Assembly: GCA_000153385.1 (NCBI GenBank) | Contig: CH672375.1 | Coordinates: forward strand, 602,352 to 666,351 | From: Flavobacteria bacterium BBFL7 | GTDB lineage: Bacteria > Bacteroidota > Bacteroidia > Flavobacteriales > Flavobacteriaceae | Length of the DNA stretch: 64,000 nt | Direction of reading: 5' to 3' | Shown: positions 36,633 through 46,563 of the stretch, piece after piece | Layout: the number at the start of each line of letters is the position of its first letter | Numbering within the stretch: position 1 is the stretch's first letter | The notes under the pieces: model-generated | Told to the model about the DNA's origin: nothing | The model's input: the letters and a program-made list of their open reading frames with translations, nothing else | Database searches by the model: none | Translations under genes and position numbers: made by a program

Positions 36633-37655
36633 ATGTCTCGTCAAATTCCAACCATTCAAATACGTCAGTTATTTATACTGATTGTCATTCTTTATATCAT
36701 CTATCTTATAGGGACAGAATTAGCACCATATTTAGGTGGTCTGCTAGGTGCGATAACCTTATATGTGTTATTAGAACCTATTCAAAAATGGCTAGAATCT
36801 AAAAACTGGAAACCATCAGTTGCTTCTTCATTTTTAATTGCGCTTTCTTTTGTTATTATTTTACTTCCTATTGTAGGTATAGGATTAATGATGAGTTCTA
36901 AAGTTAAAACTGCTATTGACAACAGCACTCAAATTACAGAAACTATAAAGTCTAAAGTTGCCGAAACAGAAAATCTCATAGGAGTTAGTGTTTCTGAAAA
37001 TATTAATACTGAAGAAGTCAGCAGTTGGGTTTCTAGTAATGTTCAAAATCTTGCCAACTCTAGCCTTACCGTTTCTATCTCTATAGGTATTATGTTTTTC
37101 TTATTATACTTTATGCTGGTTGATCGTAAAAAATGGCTAGAAGCAGCATTAATTTATATGCCGTTAAAAGAAAAGAATTTAAAAATCATCGGAAAAGAAA
37201 GTATTGATCTAGTAAAATCTAACGCAATCGGTATTCCTTTAGTCGCTTTATTACAAGGTATCGTCGCGCTTATTGGCTACTTTATATTTGGTGTTGAAAA
37301 TCCATTTTTCTGGTTTGTAATTACCGTTATAGGTAGCATGATCCCTTTTGTAGGTACCGCTTTAGGTATTTTACCTGTTACGATATTGTTATTTTCTCAA
37401 GGAGAAACGGCAGCTGCAATAGGCATTTTGATTTATGGTGTCATAGTGGTAGGATCTACAGATAACCTATTTAGGCTTGTTGTTCAAAAACGATTAGCTG
37501 ATGTTCATCCACTAGTAACATTGATAGGAGTTGTTGTTGGTGTGCCATTATTCGGATTTATAGGCTTAATTTTCGGACCACTTTTAGTTAGCTTATTTTT
37601 GCTACTTCTAAAAATCTATAAAAACGAATACGGTAAAGAAGGAGAGACTATATAG
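36633..37655 (+). CDS. AI-2E family (PerM/YdiK) membrane transporter
   Basis: This 340-residue integral membrane protein has about seven to eight hydrophobic segments in the family arrangement. An N-terminal hairpin (LFILIVILYIIYLIG) comes first, followed by a soluble helical insertion (about 90-140; DNSTQITETIKSKVAETENL). A membrane-rich C-terminal half includes the conserved GVENPFFWFVITVIGSMIPF and VQKRLADVHPLVTLIGVVVG. Family members have been linked to autoinducer-2 export or Na+/H+ exchange; neither can be decided here. It follows the Rho_N gene by 3 nt. Confidence 0.9.
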   Translation: MSRQIPTIQIRQLFILIVILYIIYLIGTELAPYLGGLLGAITLYVLLEPIQKWLESKNWKPSVASSFLIALSFVIILLPIVGIGLMMSSKVKTAIDNSTQITETIKSKVAETENLIGVSVSENINTEEVSSWVSSNVQNLANSSLTVSISIGIMFFLLYFMLVDRKKWLEAALIYMPLKEKNLKIIGKESIDLVKSNAIGIPLVALLQGIVALIGYFIFGVENPFFWFVITVIGSMIPFVGTALGILPVTILLFSQGETAAAIGILIYGVIVVGSTDNLFRLVVQKRLADVHPLVTLIGVVVGVPLFGFIGLIFGPLLVSLFLLLLKIYKNEYGKEGETI

Positions 37656-37717
37656 TCTTGTTAAATCTGTAAATATTTTTTCTAGATTCCTTATTTTTAA
37701 CACTTAAATAAAATTGA

Positions 37718-38260
37718 ATGAGCAAAGCATCTAAACTTCAAGATAAGATAGATAACGTACATATAGAACAACGTAAAATTTTTATATGGGGAATGGTTAA
37801 TGATCAAACTGCAAAGCATTGTGTAGATAGGTTACTTTATCTAGACTCACTAAACCATGAAGAAATTACATTTGTGATCAATAGCCCAGGTGGTTATGTA
37901 ACTTCTGGTTTTTCCATTTATGATACGATGCAGCAAATTAAAAGTCCAGTAAGCACGGTATGTTCTGGTCTTGCCGCCTCTATGGGATCTCTTTTACTTT
38001 CAGGAGGAGAAAAAGGACGCCGTTTTATTCAAAAACACGGTCGTGTAATGATTCACCAGCCTAGCGGTGGAGCACGTGGAACGAGTGCAGATATAGAAAT
38101 CACAGCTGCCGAAATTCTTAAAACTAAAGAACTAAGCGCTCACATTCTTGCAGACAATTGTGGCCAGACCTTTGAAAAAATAATGAAAGATTTCAATCGT
38201 GATTACTGGTTAGGCGCAGATGAAGCAGTTGCCTACGGTATTGTAGACGGAATTGTTTAG
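37718..38260 (+). CDS. clpP: ClpP-family serine protease, short paralog
   Basis: This 180-residue ClpP-family peptidase has the triad Ser88 (GLAASMG), His113 (VMIHQPSGG) and Asp162 (NRDYWLGADEA). It lacks a long propeptide and is shorter than standard ClpP. The handle region (IEITAAEILKTKELSAHILA) is present. Many Bacteroidota carry such a second ClpP beside the one next to clpX. Whether it pairs with ClpX/ClpA or forms mixed rings is unknown. There is no Clp ATPase gene nearby. It ends before a strong terminator. Confidence 0.9.
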   Translation: MSKASKLQDKIDNVHIEQRKIFIWGMVNDQTAKHCVDRLLYLDSLNHEEITFVINSPGGYVTSGFSIYDTMQQIKSPVSTVCSGLAASMGSLLLSGGEKGRRFIQKHGRVMIHQPSGGARGTSADIEITAAEILKTKELSAHILADNCGQTFEKIMKDFNRDYWLGADEAVAYGIVDGIV

Positions 38261-38281
38261 TAAAACATTTCAAGATATTTT

Positions 38282-38313
38282 AAAAAGCCACCTTATATTT
38301 AAGGTGGCTTTTT
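38282..38313. terminator. Intrinsic terminator after the ClpP paralog
   Basis: A perfect 13-bp stem, AAAAAGCCACCTT and its complement, with loop ATATTT, ending in T-tract; 21 nt after the stop codon and 14 nt before the next ATG. Confidence 0.88.
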
Positions 38314-38327
38314 AAATATATGTAATT

Positions 38328-38744
38328 ATGAAATTAACACCTTTTCACCTCGCTATTCCTGTTAAGGAAATCACTACTACCCGTGCATTTTACCGCGATA
38401 CTTTGGGTTGTGAAGAAGGACGTAGTTCAGACCATTGGGTAGATTTTAATTTCTTCGGTCATCAACTCGTGATTCATATTTCAGACAATGCTCTTGTAAA
38501 CGCAACAAATGCCGTAGATGGAAAAGCTGTGCCAGTTCCTCATTTTGGTGTGGTACTGGAATGGGATATTTTTCACGCTTTCGCGAAAGCGGTTCAAGAA
38601 AAAGGCATCGAGTTCATCATAGAACCGTACATAAGATTTGAAGGATTACCTGGAGAACAAGCCACCATGTTCTTTAAAGACCCAAGCAGTAACGCCTTAG
38701 AATTCAAATCGTTCAAGGATATGAGTCAGGTTTTTGCTACTTAG
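38328..38744 (+). CDS. VOC (glyoxalase/bleomycin-resistance) family protein
   Basis: This 138-residue single-domain VOC protein has the start [39 protein letters not shown], a second module [14 protein letters not shown], and the end [15 protein letters not shown]. Metal ligand candidates are His7, His in VPHFGV and Glu in LEFK. Members include dioxygenases and lyases; the substrate cannot be inferred. A perfect CGCTTTCGCGAAAGCG palindrome lies inside at 38576-38591, read as HAFAKAV. The stop overlaps the convergent amidohydrolase gene by 8 nt. Confidence 0.9.
   Translation: MKLTPFHLAIPVKEITTTRAFYRDTLGCEEGRSSDHWVDFNFFGHQLVIHISDNALVNATNAVDGKAVPVPHFGVVLEWDIFHAFAKAVQEKGIEFIIEPYIRFEGLPGEQATMFFKDPSSNALEFKSFKDMSQVFAT
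38576..38591. repeat. CGCTTTCGCGAAAGCG palindrome, copy 6 (inside VOC gene)
   Basis: Perfect 16-bp palindrome in coding sequence, read Ala-Phe-Ala-Lys-Ala, the same frame as in queE. Confidence 0.9.
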
Positions 38745-40371
38745 ACTCATAGACCTGTTCTCCATTTATGAAGGTTGATTTTACGGTAGCCTCATGTAAT
38801 TGAGCTACCGGAATCTCCATGATATTATCATTAAGAATTACAAAGTCTGCAGCTTTTCCTAGTTCTAAACTTCCTTTTTCTGTTTCTTCAAAATTGAAAT
38901 AAGCCGCCCAAATAGTCATACCTCTTAAGGCATCTTCTCTACTCAAGGCTTGTTGTGGTAAAAAGCCACCTTCTGGATAACCACTCGTATCTTGACGAGC
39001 TACGGCAGCATAAAATGTCAAGAATGGATTGACTTGTTCTACAGGATAATCAGTTCCTAGTGCGATTCTTTTAGATTGCTTGAGCAATGTCTGATAAGCA
39101 TAAGCTCCTTTAATACGGTCTGCTCCTACTCGATCTTGTGCCCAGTACATATCACTAGTCGCATGTGTAGGTTGTACAGATGGTAGAATATTTCCCTCAT
39201 CAAATAGATTGAAATCTATAGGATCAACAATTTGAGCATGCTCAATTCTCCAGCGTCTGTCTGTTTTCTCTTTTAATAATTCTTGGTAGGTTTTTAAAAC
39301 CACATAGTTGGCACTATCTCCTATAGCGTGCGTGTTCATTTGGTATTCTGTTGCCGCTATGCGAGCTGCAGTTTCTTTAATCGTGGCGATAGGACTAAGC
39401 AGTGCTCCATAATGATCATGTCTATCAGAATATGGCTCTTTCATTGCTGCGCCACGACTTCCTAGAGCACCATCTGCATAGAACTTTACAGATCTTACAT
39501 TTAATCGTTCTGTTTTTATGATTCCTTTATTGAGGTAATAATCTAGATTATCTGGAGTGTTGCTAATCATCGCATACATTTTAACTTTTAAATCACCAGT
39601 TTGTTGCAAACTATCTATTAATTCAATCGTTTCTTTAAATAATCCAGCATCATCAACGGTGGTTAATCCATAGCTCAAATTAATGTCTTGTGCCGCCATT
39701 AGAGAGGCAATAGATTCTTGAGTTGTTTCTTTAGGAAAAACAGCCTCTACTAATTCCATAGGATTATCGACTAAAATCCCTGTGAGTTTGCCATCTCTAA
39801 TTTCAATAGCTCCGCCAGATGCGTCTGTATTTGTGGTTATTCCTGCTGCGTCTAGTGCTGCTTGATTTGCAATCATGGCGTGACCGTCTATACGAGTAAT
39901 GGCTACTGGTGTGTCAGGAAACATTTCATTAAGCTCTTGGTTTGACGGGAATTCTTGAATTTCCCAGTCGTTTTGATCCCAGCCACGACCTATGATAAAA
40001 GATTTATTTTTCTCTTTTTGGAAACTAGAGATTCTTTCGAGGACCTCATCATAGCTTTTAGTTCCTACTAGATCTACACGTTGTAATTGCTGTCCTAATC
40101 CGTAGAAATGACAGTGTCCATCTATCAATCCTGGGACGATCGCTTTTCCTTGTGCGTCTATAATTTGTGTTGCGCTATAGGCTGCCATATCTGCATCAGT
40201 TCCTGTAGCAAGGATTTTACCATCTTTTACAGCCATTGCTGTTGCCACAGAAAAGTTGTTATCTACGGTATAAATTTTTGCATTGGTAATTACTAAGTCA
40301 GCGGTTGCTTGCTGCTCCTTATTACAAGAAATTAAAATTACAGATAATGCGAGTAGGTAGATTTTTTTCAT
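38737..40371 (-). CDS. YtcJ-like amidohydrolase lipoprotein
   Basis: This 544-residue protein has a lipobox (LSVILISC, Cys16), so it is likely anchored in the envelope. It is a metal-dependent amidohydrolase of the YtcJ type. The features are [20 protein letters not shown] at the start, the metal motif [14 protein letters not shown] (HxH), a central [20 protein letters not shown], and later [35 protein letters not shown] and [10 protein letters not shown]. The end is [14 protein letters not shown]. The substrate is unknown; relatives act on amides and hydantoin-like compounds. It overlaps the VOC gene's end by 8 nt on the opposite strand. Confidence 0.92.
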   Translation of the reverse strand: MKKIYLLALSVILISCNKEQQATADLVITNAKIYTVDNNFSVATAMAVKDGKILATGTDADMAAYSATQIIDAQGKAIVPGLIDGHCHFYGLGQQLQRVDLVGTKSYDEVLERISSFQKEKNKSFIIGRGWDQNDWEIQEFPSNQELNEMFPDTPVAITRIDGHAMIANQAALDAAGITTNTDASGGAIEIRDGKLTGILVDNPMELVEAVFPKETTQESIASLMAAQDINLSYGLTTVDDAGLFKETIELIDSLQQTGDLKVKMYAMISNTPDNLDYYLNKGIIKTERLNVRSVKFYADGALGSRGAAMKEPYSDRHDHYGALLSPIATIKETAARIAATEYQMNTHAIGDSANYVVLKTYQELLKEKTDRRWRIEHAQIVDPIDFNLFDEGNILPSVQPTHATSDMYWAQDRVGADRIKGAYAYQTLLKQSKRIALGTDYPVEQVNPFLTFYAAVARQDTSGYPEGGFLPQQALSREDALRGMTIWAAYFNFEETEKGSLELGKAADFVILNDNIMEIPVAQLHEATVKSTFINGEQVYESK

Positions 40372-40478
40372 GACCGAAAATTAAGCCATAGAAAATTAAC
40401 AGAAATATAAAATGCTGTGAAAATTTTTGAGTTCTCTTGTGTCTAACATCAAAAAGTTAAATATTATTACCATACAAC

Positions 40479-41249
40479 TTATTTCACTTCCATCGTTTTG
40501 TGAAATGGAATATCTATTTGTCCATCTCTTCCATAAAACCTTAAAGCTCCGTCGATTTCATATGTACCTTTTTGCAACGATTGAAATTCAATATCAGCAA
40601 AAGAGTAATTATCTTTCAATTTGTAATCGATCATTTTTTGCTGACCGTTCAATTCTATTTGATTGATAATAATATGTCTATTTTCTTTAATTGCTTGACC
40701 ATATTCAGAAGTGAAGGTTAGTTTGATTCCATTTTCGATTTTTCTGGAAATGATACTATCTATTTCAACTTTATAAAAACTGTCTACCGAGAGTGTTTTT
40801 CTACTTCCATATTCAAAAGCATAAGCCATGGCAATGACGAGTCTATTCTTCAAATACCTTAATCTCAATTCATGAGAATTGTTTTTGGGTTCTATTAATT
40901 GATTCAACAAATAGTCTTTTCTATTATCTACAATTTTTGGAAGTTCATTAAAAATTTCTTTAGATTCAGAAGTTATATTTTTCAGATTGTATGTGTCATT
41001 TAAAATCGCTTCATCTATTTTAATTATGAGCGACTTAAACTTAGCATCCAACTCATTCAAACTTACGACCTCCCTTGAAGGCTGATTTTCAGTTAATTGA
41101 TAGTATTCGGCTTTATATTTATTTAGAATCCTATTATTAAACTCAAAGCTCTGCCGTAGATACGAACTCATCTCTTCTGACCCTTCTATTTTCTCCTCAC
41201 AAGAAAATAGAAAGAAAGTAGAACATAATAAAACAAACAGCAATCTCAT
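40479..41249 (-). CDS. Hypothetical lipoprotein
   Basis: I do not recognise this 256-residue protein. It has a lipobox (STFFLFSC, Cys17). Residues about 30-165 look helical and charged. Residues about 175-256 are strand-rich (YKVEIDSIISRKIENGIKLT, IIINQIELNGQQKM) and end with a beta-sandwich-like FHKTMEVK. The layout of helices followed by strands faintly recalls GldM-like periplasmic proteins, but I see no real signature. It begins 10 nt after the predicted end of a frameshifted upstream gene on the same strand, so the two may form a small lineage-specific operon. Confidence 0.65.
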   Translation of the reverse strand: MRLLFVLLCSTFFLFSCEEKIEGSEEMSSYLRQSFEFNNRILNKYKAEYYQLTENQPSREVVSLNELDAKFKSLIIKIDEAILNDTYNLKNITSESKEIFNELPKIVDNRKDYLLNQLIEPKNNSHELRLRYLKNRLVIAMAYAFEYGSRKTLSVDSFYKVEIDSIISRKIENGIKLTFTSEYGQAIKENRHIIINQIELNGQQKMIDYKLKDNYSFADIEFQSLQKGTYEIDGALRFYGRDGQIDIPFHKTMEVK

Positions 41250-41323
41250 AATACCAGATTAAATTTTACTCTTAGAATTAAGAAGATCAGTAACTTGTTT
41301 TGCTTTTTCAAAATCAGCACCCA

Positions 41324-41602
41324 TTAAATAGATGATGATTTTTGATTTTCCATTTCAAGAACTAGGTTTGCCTTATCCTTAAATTCACCACCAACAGCAC
41401 TTCCTGAGAACAAATCAACAACTATACTTAAAGCAGAAATCCACCAGTTAGTAGAATCATCTTTCAACATAGCGCTCTTTAAAATATCGTGCGAGTATTT
41501 ACCATTGTTTCCAACATCATAGCCATCGATAATCTGAAAACTATCTTCACCTATAATGAACTTCAATTCTGGTTGATGTCTTAACTCAAATATTTCATTC
41601 AT
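41324..41602 (-). CDS. Hypothetical protein with apparent 3' frameshift
   Basis: This 92-residue frame starts MNEIFELRHQPELKFIIGED and has a hydrophobic stretch NWWISALSIVVDLFSGSAVG. It ends in frame at 41324 with QKSSSI. In the next reading frame, translation continues as KIIIYLMGADFEKAKQVTDL and LNSKSKI to a stop at 41259. This is a natural-looking C-terminus that joins after a run of five T on + at 41339-41343. One more base in that run would restore a protein of about 115 residues ending 10 nt before the next gene. This is either a sequencing or assembly error, a real mutation, or programmed slippage. No function is recognised. Confidence 0.6.
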   Translation of the reverse strand: MNEIFELRHQPELKFIIGEDSFQIIDGYDVGNNGKYSHDILKSAMLKDDSTNWWISALSIVVDLFSGSAVGGEFKDKANLVLEMENQKSSSI

Positions 41603-41640
41603 ACCACTAATTAAATAAAGACAGCTTAATTATATATCTT

Positions 41641-41657
41641 ACGCTTTCGCGAAAGCG
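41641..41657. repeat. CGCTTTCGCGAAAGCG palindrome, copy 7 (intergenic)
   Basis: Perfect 16-bp core, immediately downstream of the beta-barrel gene stop at 41663. Confidence 0.9.
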
Positions 41658-41662
41658 AAATT

Positions 41663-43405
41663 TTAAAAATCAAACTTATAGACAGCACCACCTAAAATCT
41701 GTAAATTCTGTACTGGGTAATCTAGGTAATACTGGTAGTTGCCGCCAGTAAGATTGTGACCTCTTAAGAAAGCGGTCAATTTAGGATTAATTTTATAATT
41801 GATATCTAGGTTCAAATCTATAAAAGAATCTAAAGTTTCTGTTGCCGTTGTGTTACCGGTTCTGAAAACATCACGTTCTCCGACGAAGTATAGCGTTGTT
41901 CCGATGTTCCATTTATCATTGATATCATAGTTACCGACAATATCTGCAGTAAAGGTTGGTAACTGCGATGCTACATTATCAAAATCGTCGCCATTAGTCA
42001 CATCATAACTCATGAACTGAGTATTTAAGGTAAGATTGAATTGAGTATTTAAATCCACACTTGCAGATCCTCCAAAAGTCAATGTGTTTAAATCACCATA
42101 TTGAGTCGCAAATGTATTTGCATAATTGTAGGATGGTCGCTCAACTCCGATGCCTGTAAAAATGGCATTATTATCTTTAGTATAGAAATATCTGTTTTCT
42201 TCTAAACTATAACCTCCATAGAGCTTGTAACCAAAATTAGAAGACAGCTTTCCTTTGACACCTAACTGGGCATCTACTTGACGATTAGTAGGCACCACGG
42301 TTATTGCTGGAGCGATAAATACGTTCTCATCTGCAAAATTTTGTAATGTATTCATATCTAATCCACCACCGATGACCGTATAAGCAATTACCTTTTCTTC
42401 CATCAAAATGTAACTGGCATTAATATCTGGATAGACATAAAAGTTGCTTTCAGAATTCTCACTGTCTGTGATATAATTTAATCGAGCTCCTAATTCTACT
42501 TTATACTTGTCTCCATAAAGGTTGATACTAGGATTTGCTCCTATGTTTAAATAAGAATAAGCGTCTGGCGCTGGTTGTGCTCCTTGGGTATCAAAAGAAC
42601 CGGTTAAGTAATCTACCTCTACTCCTAGTGCAATTTCTTCTTCAAGTACTTCAAATGCTAATTGTGGTTGTAATCTTACTCGAGTTTCTGAACCATCATT
42701 ACCAGAACTGATATTAGAAAGCCCTACCTCAACTTTTTCTAAAACAGAATCAAAGAACTGTGCTTTACCAGACAAGCCTATGGTTAAATAAGAAGTTCCT
42801 GCATCTACCTCAATTCCCATAGGAACATTAGGTAATGCTATTGGTGATACTCCATACCAGTTTGCGGTTTGATATCTACCACCAGCGGTAATTCCCCAAT
42901 TTGAATCGCGATTGCGTTTTCCATAAGATATGTCTAGAGACGTATCTGAAAAATCATCATCAAAGGCAATGTCATCGATACCACCTTGCGATGAGTTATG
43001 ATTAAAAAACACGCCTACGTCTGAGTCTCTATCTATCTCAAAATTCCCTGCAAATTCTCCTAAAATGTTCACGTAATTACCAACACCTAATCGTGCATAA
43101 TTATCAAAGAATTTTGCTCTTTTAGGAGCTTTGCGTCTAGACAATTTTCCTTTGGCTGGTGTAAAAGTAGATGCTACTGGCACAGAGAAAATACTATAGG
43201 TAACTGGCTTTTTCTTAACCTTGGTCGTGTCATTTACTGATGGTGTGCTTTTTACTTTAAACGCATCACTAATGGTAGGATCATAAGGTTTTACAACCGT
43301 AATGGTTCCACCATTCAATTCACTTTCTTCTTCTACTTGTGCCTGCACATTGCTAAAAGCTATTAATGCGATGACAAGGGATATATATGATTGATATAAT
43401 TTCAT
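41663..43405 (-). CDS. Plug-less TonB-dependent-receptor-like outer-membrane beta-barrel
   Basis: This 580-residue protein has a signal peptide (MKLYQSYISLVIALIAFSNV then QAQ). A short linker with VVKPYDPTISDAFKVKSTPS precedes a long region of amphipathic strands, ending LQILGGAVYKFDF with a terminal Phe. Barrel C-termini with NYKINPKLTAFLRGHNLTGG are typical of TonB-dependent receptors. There is no carboxypeptidase-like repeat or plug domain, so it is a barrel-only relative. It lies 11 nt downstream of the TPR protein gene, a pairing I recall from other Flavobacteriia. Ligand unknown. Confidence 0.82.
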   Translation of the reverse strand: MKLYQSYISLVIALIAFSNVQAQVEEESELNGGTITVVKPYDPTISDAFKVKSTPSVNDTTKVKKKPVTYSIFSVPVASTFTPAKGKLSRRKAPKRAKFFDNYARLGVGNYVNILGEFAGNFEIDRDSDVGVFFNHNSSQGGIDDIAFDDDFSDTSLDISYGKRNRDSNWGITAGGRYQTANWYGVSPIALPNVPMGIEVDAGTSYLTIGLSGKAQFFDSVLEKVEVGLSNISSGNDGSETRVRLQPQLAFEVLEEEIALGVEVDYLTGSFDTQGAQPAPDAYSYLNIGANPSINLYGDKYKVELGARLNYITDSENSESNFYVYPDINASYILMEEKVIAYTVIGGGLDMNTLQNFADENVFIAPAITVVPTNRQVDAQLGVKGKLSSNFGYKLYGGYSLEENRYFYTKDNNAIFTGIGVERPSYNYANTFATQYGDLNTLTFGGSASVDLNTQFNLTLNTQFMSYDVTNGDDFDNVASQLPTFTADIVGNYDINDKWNIGTTLYFVGERDVFRTGNTTATETLDSFIDLNLDINYKINPKLTAFLRGHNLTGGNYQYYLDYPVQNLQILGGAVYKFDF

Positions 43406-43416
43406 AATGCTTCTTA

Positions 43417-46400
43417 TTAATTTCCTGTAGGAACTACTGATGAATTTGTTTTGGCAGCGTTAGTTTTTATAGCGTCTAATTCTGCTTGAGCGCTAGCGAC
43501 TACTTCTGGATATTGAGCAAAATTACCAACGACATATTCTAGTATAGTAGTTGCATTTAATGTTTGACCTTGTGCGTTATAACATTTACCCATAATCACT
43601 AAACCTTTTGAGGTCCATAATTTATAACCAGCATAGTTTTTAGTAAGACTTTGCACAGTAGCGATGGCAGCGTCATAATTACCTGCTTTATGTTCAAAAT
43701 AAGCTTTAAAGTAAGTCGCCTCTGCCGCTAGTGTACCACTTGCGTTGAGTCTTACCGTTTCATAAGCAGTTTTTGCAGCAGCTTCATTTCCTGTTTTCCA
43801 ACTTGAGCGAGCAATAATCACGTTTGCGTCTGATTTTACATTATCACTTATAGTAAGGTCTGATAATACTTTATTTGCATAACTCACAGACTGGTCATAG
43901 TTCTCTTGCTCATAATATGCTTTCATTAAGTTAGACTGTGCATAAATTACATTTTGAGGAAAATCTGCTAGTTGTTCTAATTGAGTGAGCACTGGAATTG
44001 CTTTTGCATAAGCTTTATCACCCAAGTAGATCTCACTTAATCGCGCTAGAGCTTGTTCTGTAAACTCACTACGTTCTTTATTAATCACATACTCATAACT
44101 AGCGATAGACTCTTGTTTTTTATCTTGAGAGAATAGTGCTTGAGCTAGATAAAAATGTGCTTGTAATGCGTGTTTACCGTTAGGATATTCTGCCAGATAT
44201 TTTCTCATAGAACGAGTTGTACCAGACATATCATTTTGTAAATAAGGCTGCTCTGCACTTTCATAAGCCGTATCATCCAGTTCAGAATCGCTCACATCTA
44301 CAAAGTCCAATGTGCGCACCCATGCGGCATAATCATTAGTACGGTTTTGATCCACATAAATCAATCGCGCACTACTTACCGCTTCATTTGCTTGTGGTGT
44401 ACCAGGATATGTTGATACAACATCTTTAAATACTACTAATGCATCATCTAGTTTTGAATCGTTATAAAGCTGTAATCCTTTACGCATCATTGCTTGAGAA
44501 GTGTAACTACTTTTAGGAAATTCATTAATTAATCGGTCATAGGTCTGTATACCTTTATCAACATTATTTGTGTTGATGTATGTATTCCCTAATTCATATA
44601 ACACATCATCGCGGTATGCAGATCTATTGAATTTGTTTAAAAACCCGTTAAGGTCTTCAATCTTACGATCATTCTTACCTACAAAACCATATGAAATCGC
44701 TTTTTGAAATGCCGCATAATCTGCATTAAAACCATTCATTGAAATGGATTTATTATAAGCCTCCATAGCTGGCCAGTACTGCTTACTTACAAAATTTGCA
44801 TCACCTATACGCAGGTAAGCATCATTTAATCTAGCTGGCTCATTATCAATACCAGATTGCTTTGTATAAGCGGTGAATGTATTGATAGCATTAGTATAAT
44901 CTTTAAGTTTAAACTGCGTATATGCTAGATCATAATTTAATAAATCATCTTCTTCAATACTGTTACTCATATTCTTTACCGCATTAAAAGCAGTAAGTGC
45001 TGCCGGAAAATCATTGAGTTCATAATAGCTTTCTGCCTTCCAGAAGGTCGCTTTCTTTTTTAAATCTGCAGACTGCGCATATTGAATGGTTTTATTAAGA
45101 TTCTCAATAGATTTTTTATAATCTCCTGATTTAAACTGACTCAAACCTTCATACAGCGCCACTTTACCATAAACATCTTCATTACCAGCAATACGTCCAT
45201 CTTCCATAAGGCGCAATGCCTCAGTATAGTTTTTTGAAGAGAAATATGAATCAATTAAGAATTCATTCATCTCTGCATTTTTATCAGTATCTGGATACTT
45301 TTCTAGATAAGCCAGTATTACAGCAGGCACACTATCATATGGGTTTCCATATTCATAACTAATCTTAGCATAGTTGTAACTAGCATCTTGCTGGATCTGA
45401 GTATCAAAATCCATTTCACTCGCTTTCTTAAAAGCATTCAATGCATCTTCACTTTTATTAAGCTTAATATAGCTTTGGGCTAGATGGTAGTATGCATTTT
45501 GCGCCGTCTTATTCTCACCATCAACGATTTTATTAAAAGTCTCTATAGCTTTTTCAAAATCGCCTTGTTTGTAATAAGCATAACCTAATTGATAATAATC
45601 GTTATTATTCAACCTGCCACGTACACCTTTATACTCCTCAAGATAAGGAAGTGCCTGATCGTATTTACCTTGATTAAAAAGACTTTGCCCTATAATTCTA
45701 TTTAATTCAGACTGTTCTTTTTTAGTTGATTTAGGCAATTGCTCAGTCGCTAGCGCTATTGCTTTATCAAAATTCCCCAACTTATAATTTAAGTCTGCCT
45801 GATAGTAAGAAAGCTTTTCATCCTCATCCGGTGATTCTCCAGCTTCATCAAATAAATCGCTAGCTTCCTGATATTCATCACCTTCATAAGCGATGTATCC
45901 TAGATAATATTTAGCCTGCGATCCATATTCTGGATCATCACTTACTCGATTTAGATAAGGTTTTGCTTCTTCATACTTTTTGCTTTGTACAAGAGTATAT
46001 CCAGTATTAAAATAATATCTGCTTTGTTGCTTTCGCGAAAGCGTGCTCTCATCAACCTTTTCATACCATTTTGCCGCCTGGTTGTACTTACCATTGTCAA
46101 AATAGAAATCTGCCACATCGATAAAAGCAGTATTGCGTTTTGTAGAAGTAGGATACTCTTCAACGAAAGACTCCATAAGTGCGTCTGCATTGCGCTGGTT
46201 CAAACGCACGGCGCAATTTGCGATGTAATATGCCGCATTGCCTTGAATGGCATCATCTTCTACCTGATTTTTTACTTTTTCAAATAAACGTTGCGCTGCA
46301 ATATATTGCTGCTCTTGATATAAATCAATCGCCTGATTATAGGTGCGCAGGTCATCTGTAAATATTTTGGACTGTTGTGCGTTAACCTCTATAAAAGAAG

Positions 46401-46437
46401 TAGCAGCCAGCAACAGAGTAAGCACGATTTTTTTCAT
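43417..46437 (-). CDS. Exported TPR-repeat protein
   Basis: This 1006-residue protein has a signal peptide (MKKIVLTLLLAATSFIEVNA). Almost the whole mature part is built of tetratricopeptide-like helix pairs, for example NAAYYIANCAVRLNQRNADA, YYQLGYAYYKQGDFEKAIET, ARLNDAYLRIGDANFVSKQY and AMMRKGLQLYNDSKLDDALV. It probably acts as a periplasmic scaffold. The beta-barrel gene follows in 11 nt, so the two may work together in the envelope. Residues near position 137 contain the CGCTTTCGCGAAAGCG core in a frame read as TLSRKQ. It is divergent from ftsE. Confidence 0.9.
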   Translation of the reverse strand: MKKIVLTLLLAATSFIEVNAQQSKIFTDDLRTYNQAIDLYQEQQYIAAQRLFEKVKNQVEDDAIQGNAAYYIANCAVRLNQRNADALMESFVEEYPTSTKRNTAFIDVADFYFDNGKYNQAAKWYEKVDESTLSRKQQSRYYFNTGYTLVQSKKYEEAKPYLNRVSDDPEYGSQAKYYLGYIAYEGDEYQEASDLFDEAGESPDEDEKLSYYQADLNYKLGNFDKAIALATEQLPKSTKKEQSELNRIIGQSLFNQGKYDQALPYLEEYKGVRGRLNNNDYYQLGYAYYKQGDFEKAIETFNKIVDGENKTAQNAYYHLAQSYIKLNKSEDALNAFKKASEMDFDTQIQQDASYNYAKISYEYGNPYDSVPAVILAYLEKYPDTDKNAEMNEFLIDSYFSSKNYTEALRLMEDGRIAGNEDVYGKVALYEGLSQFKSGDYKKSIENLNKTIQYAQSADLKKKATFWKAESYYELNDFPAALTAFNAVKNMSNSIEEDDLLNYDLAYTQFKLKDYTNAINTFTAYTKQSGIDNEPARLNDAYLRIGDANFVSKQYWPAMEAYNKSISMNGFNADYAAFQKAISYGFVGKNDRKIEDLNGFLNKFNRSAYRDDVLYELGNTYINTNNVDKGIQTYDRLINEFPKSSYTSQAMMRKGLQLYNDSKLDDALVVFKDVVSTYPGTPQANEAVSSARLIYVDQNRTNDYAAWVRTLDFVDVSDSELDDTAYESAEQPYLQNDMSGTTRSMRKYLAEYPNGKHALQAHFYLAQALFSQDKKQESIASYEYVINKERSEFTEQALARLSEIYLGDKAYAKAIPVLTQLEQLADFPQNVIYAQSNLMKAYYEQENYDQSVSYANKVLSDLTISDNVKSDANVIIARSSWKTGNEAAAKTAYETVRLNASGTLAAEATYFKAYFEHKAGNYDAAIATVQSLTKNYAGYKLWTSKGLVIMGKCYNAQGQTLNATTILEYVVGNFAQYPEVVASAQAELDAIKTNAAKTNSSVVPTGN
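46029..46042. repeat. CGCTTTCGCGAAAGCG palindrome, copy 8 (inside TPR gene)
   Basis: Perfect GCTTTCGCGAAAGC core, read Leu-Ser-Arg-Lys in this gene, a different frame from the copies in queE and the VOC gene. Confidence 0.88.
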
Positions 46438-46563
46438 AACGGGTTATGTTATTTATAGGAAAGTAAAGTTAAAATCTTACGATACTATAACGTCATAAAG
46501 TCTGTTTAATTATTCATAATCTTATTCACAGCATTGTGTAACTTTACAGCAAAACCTATACTC

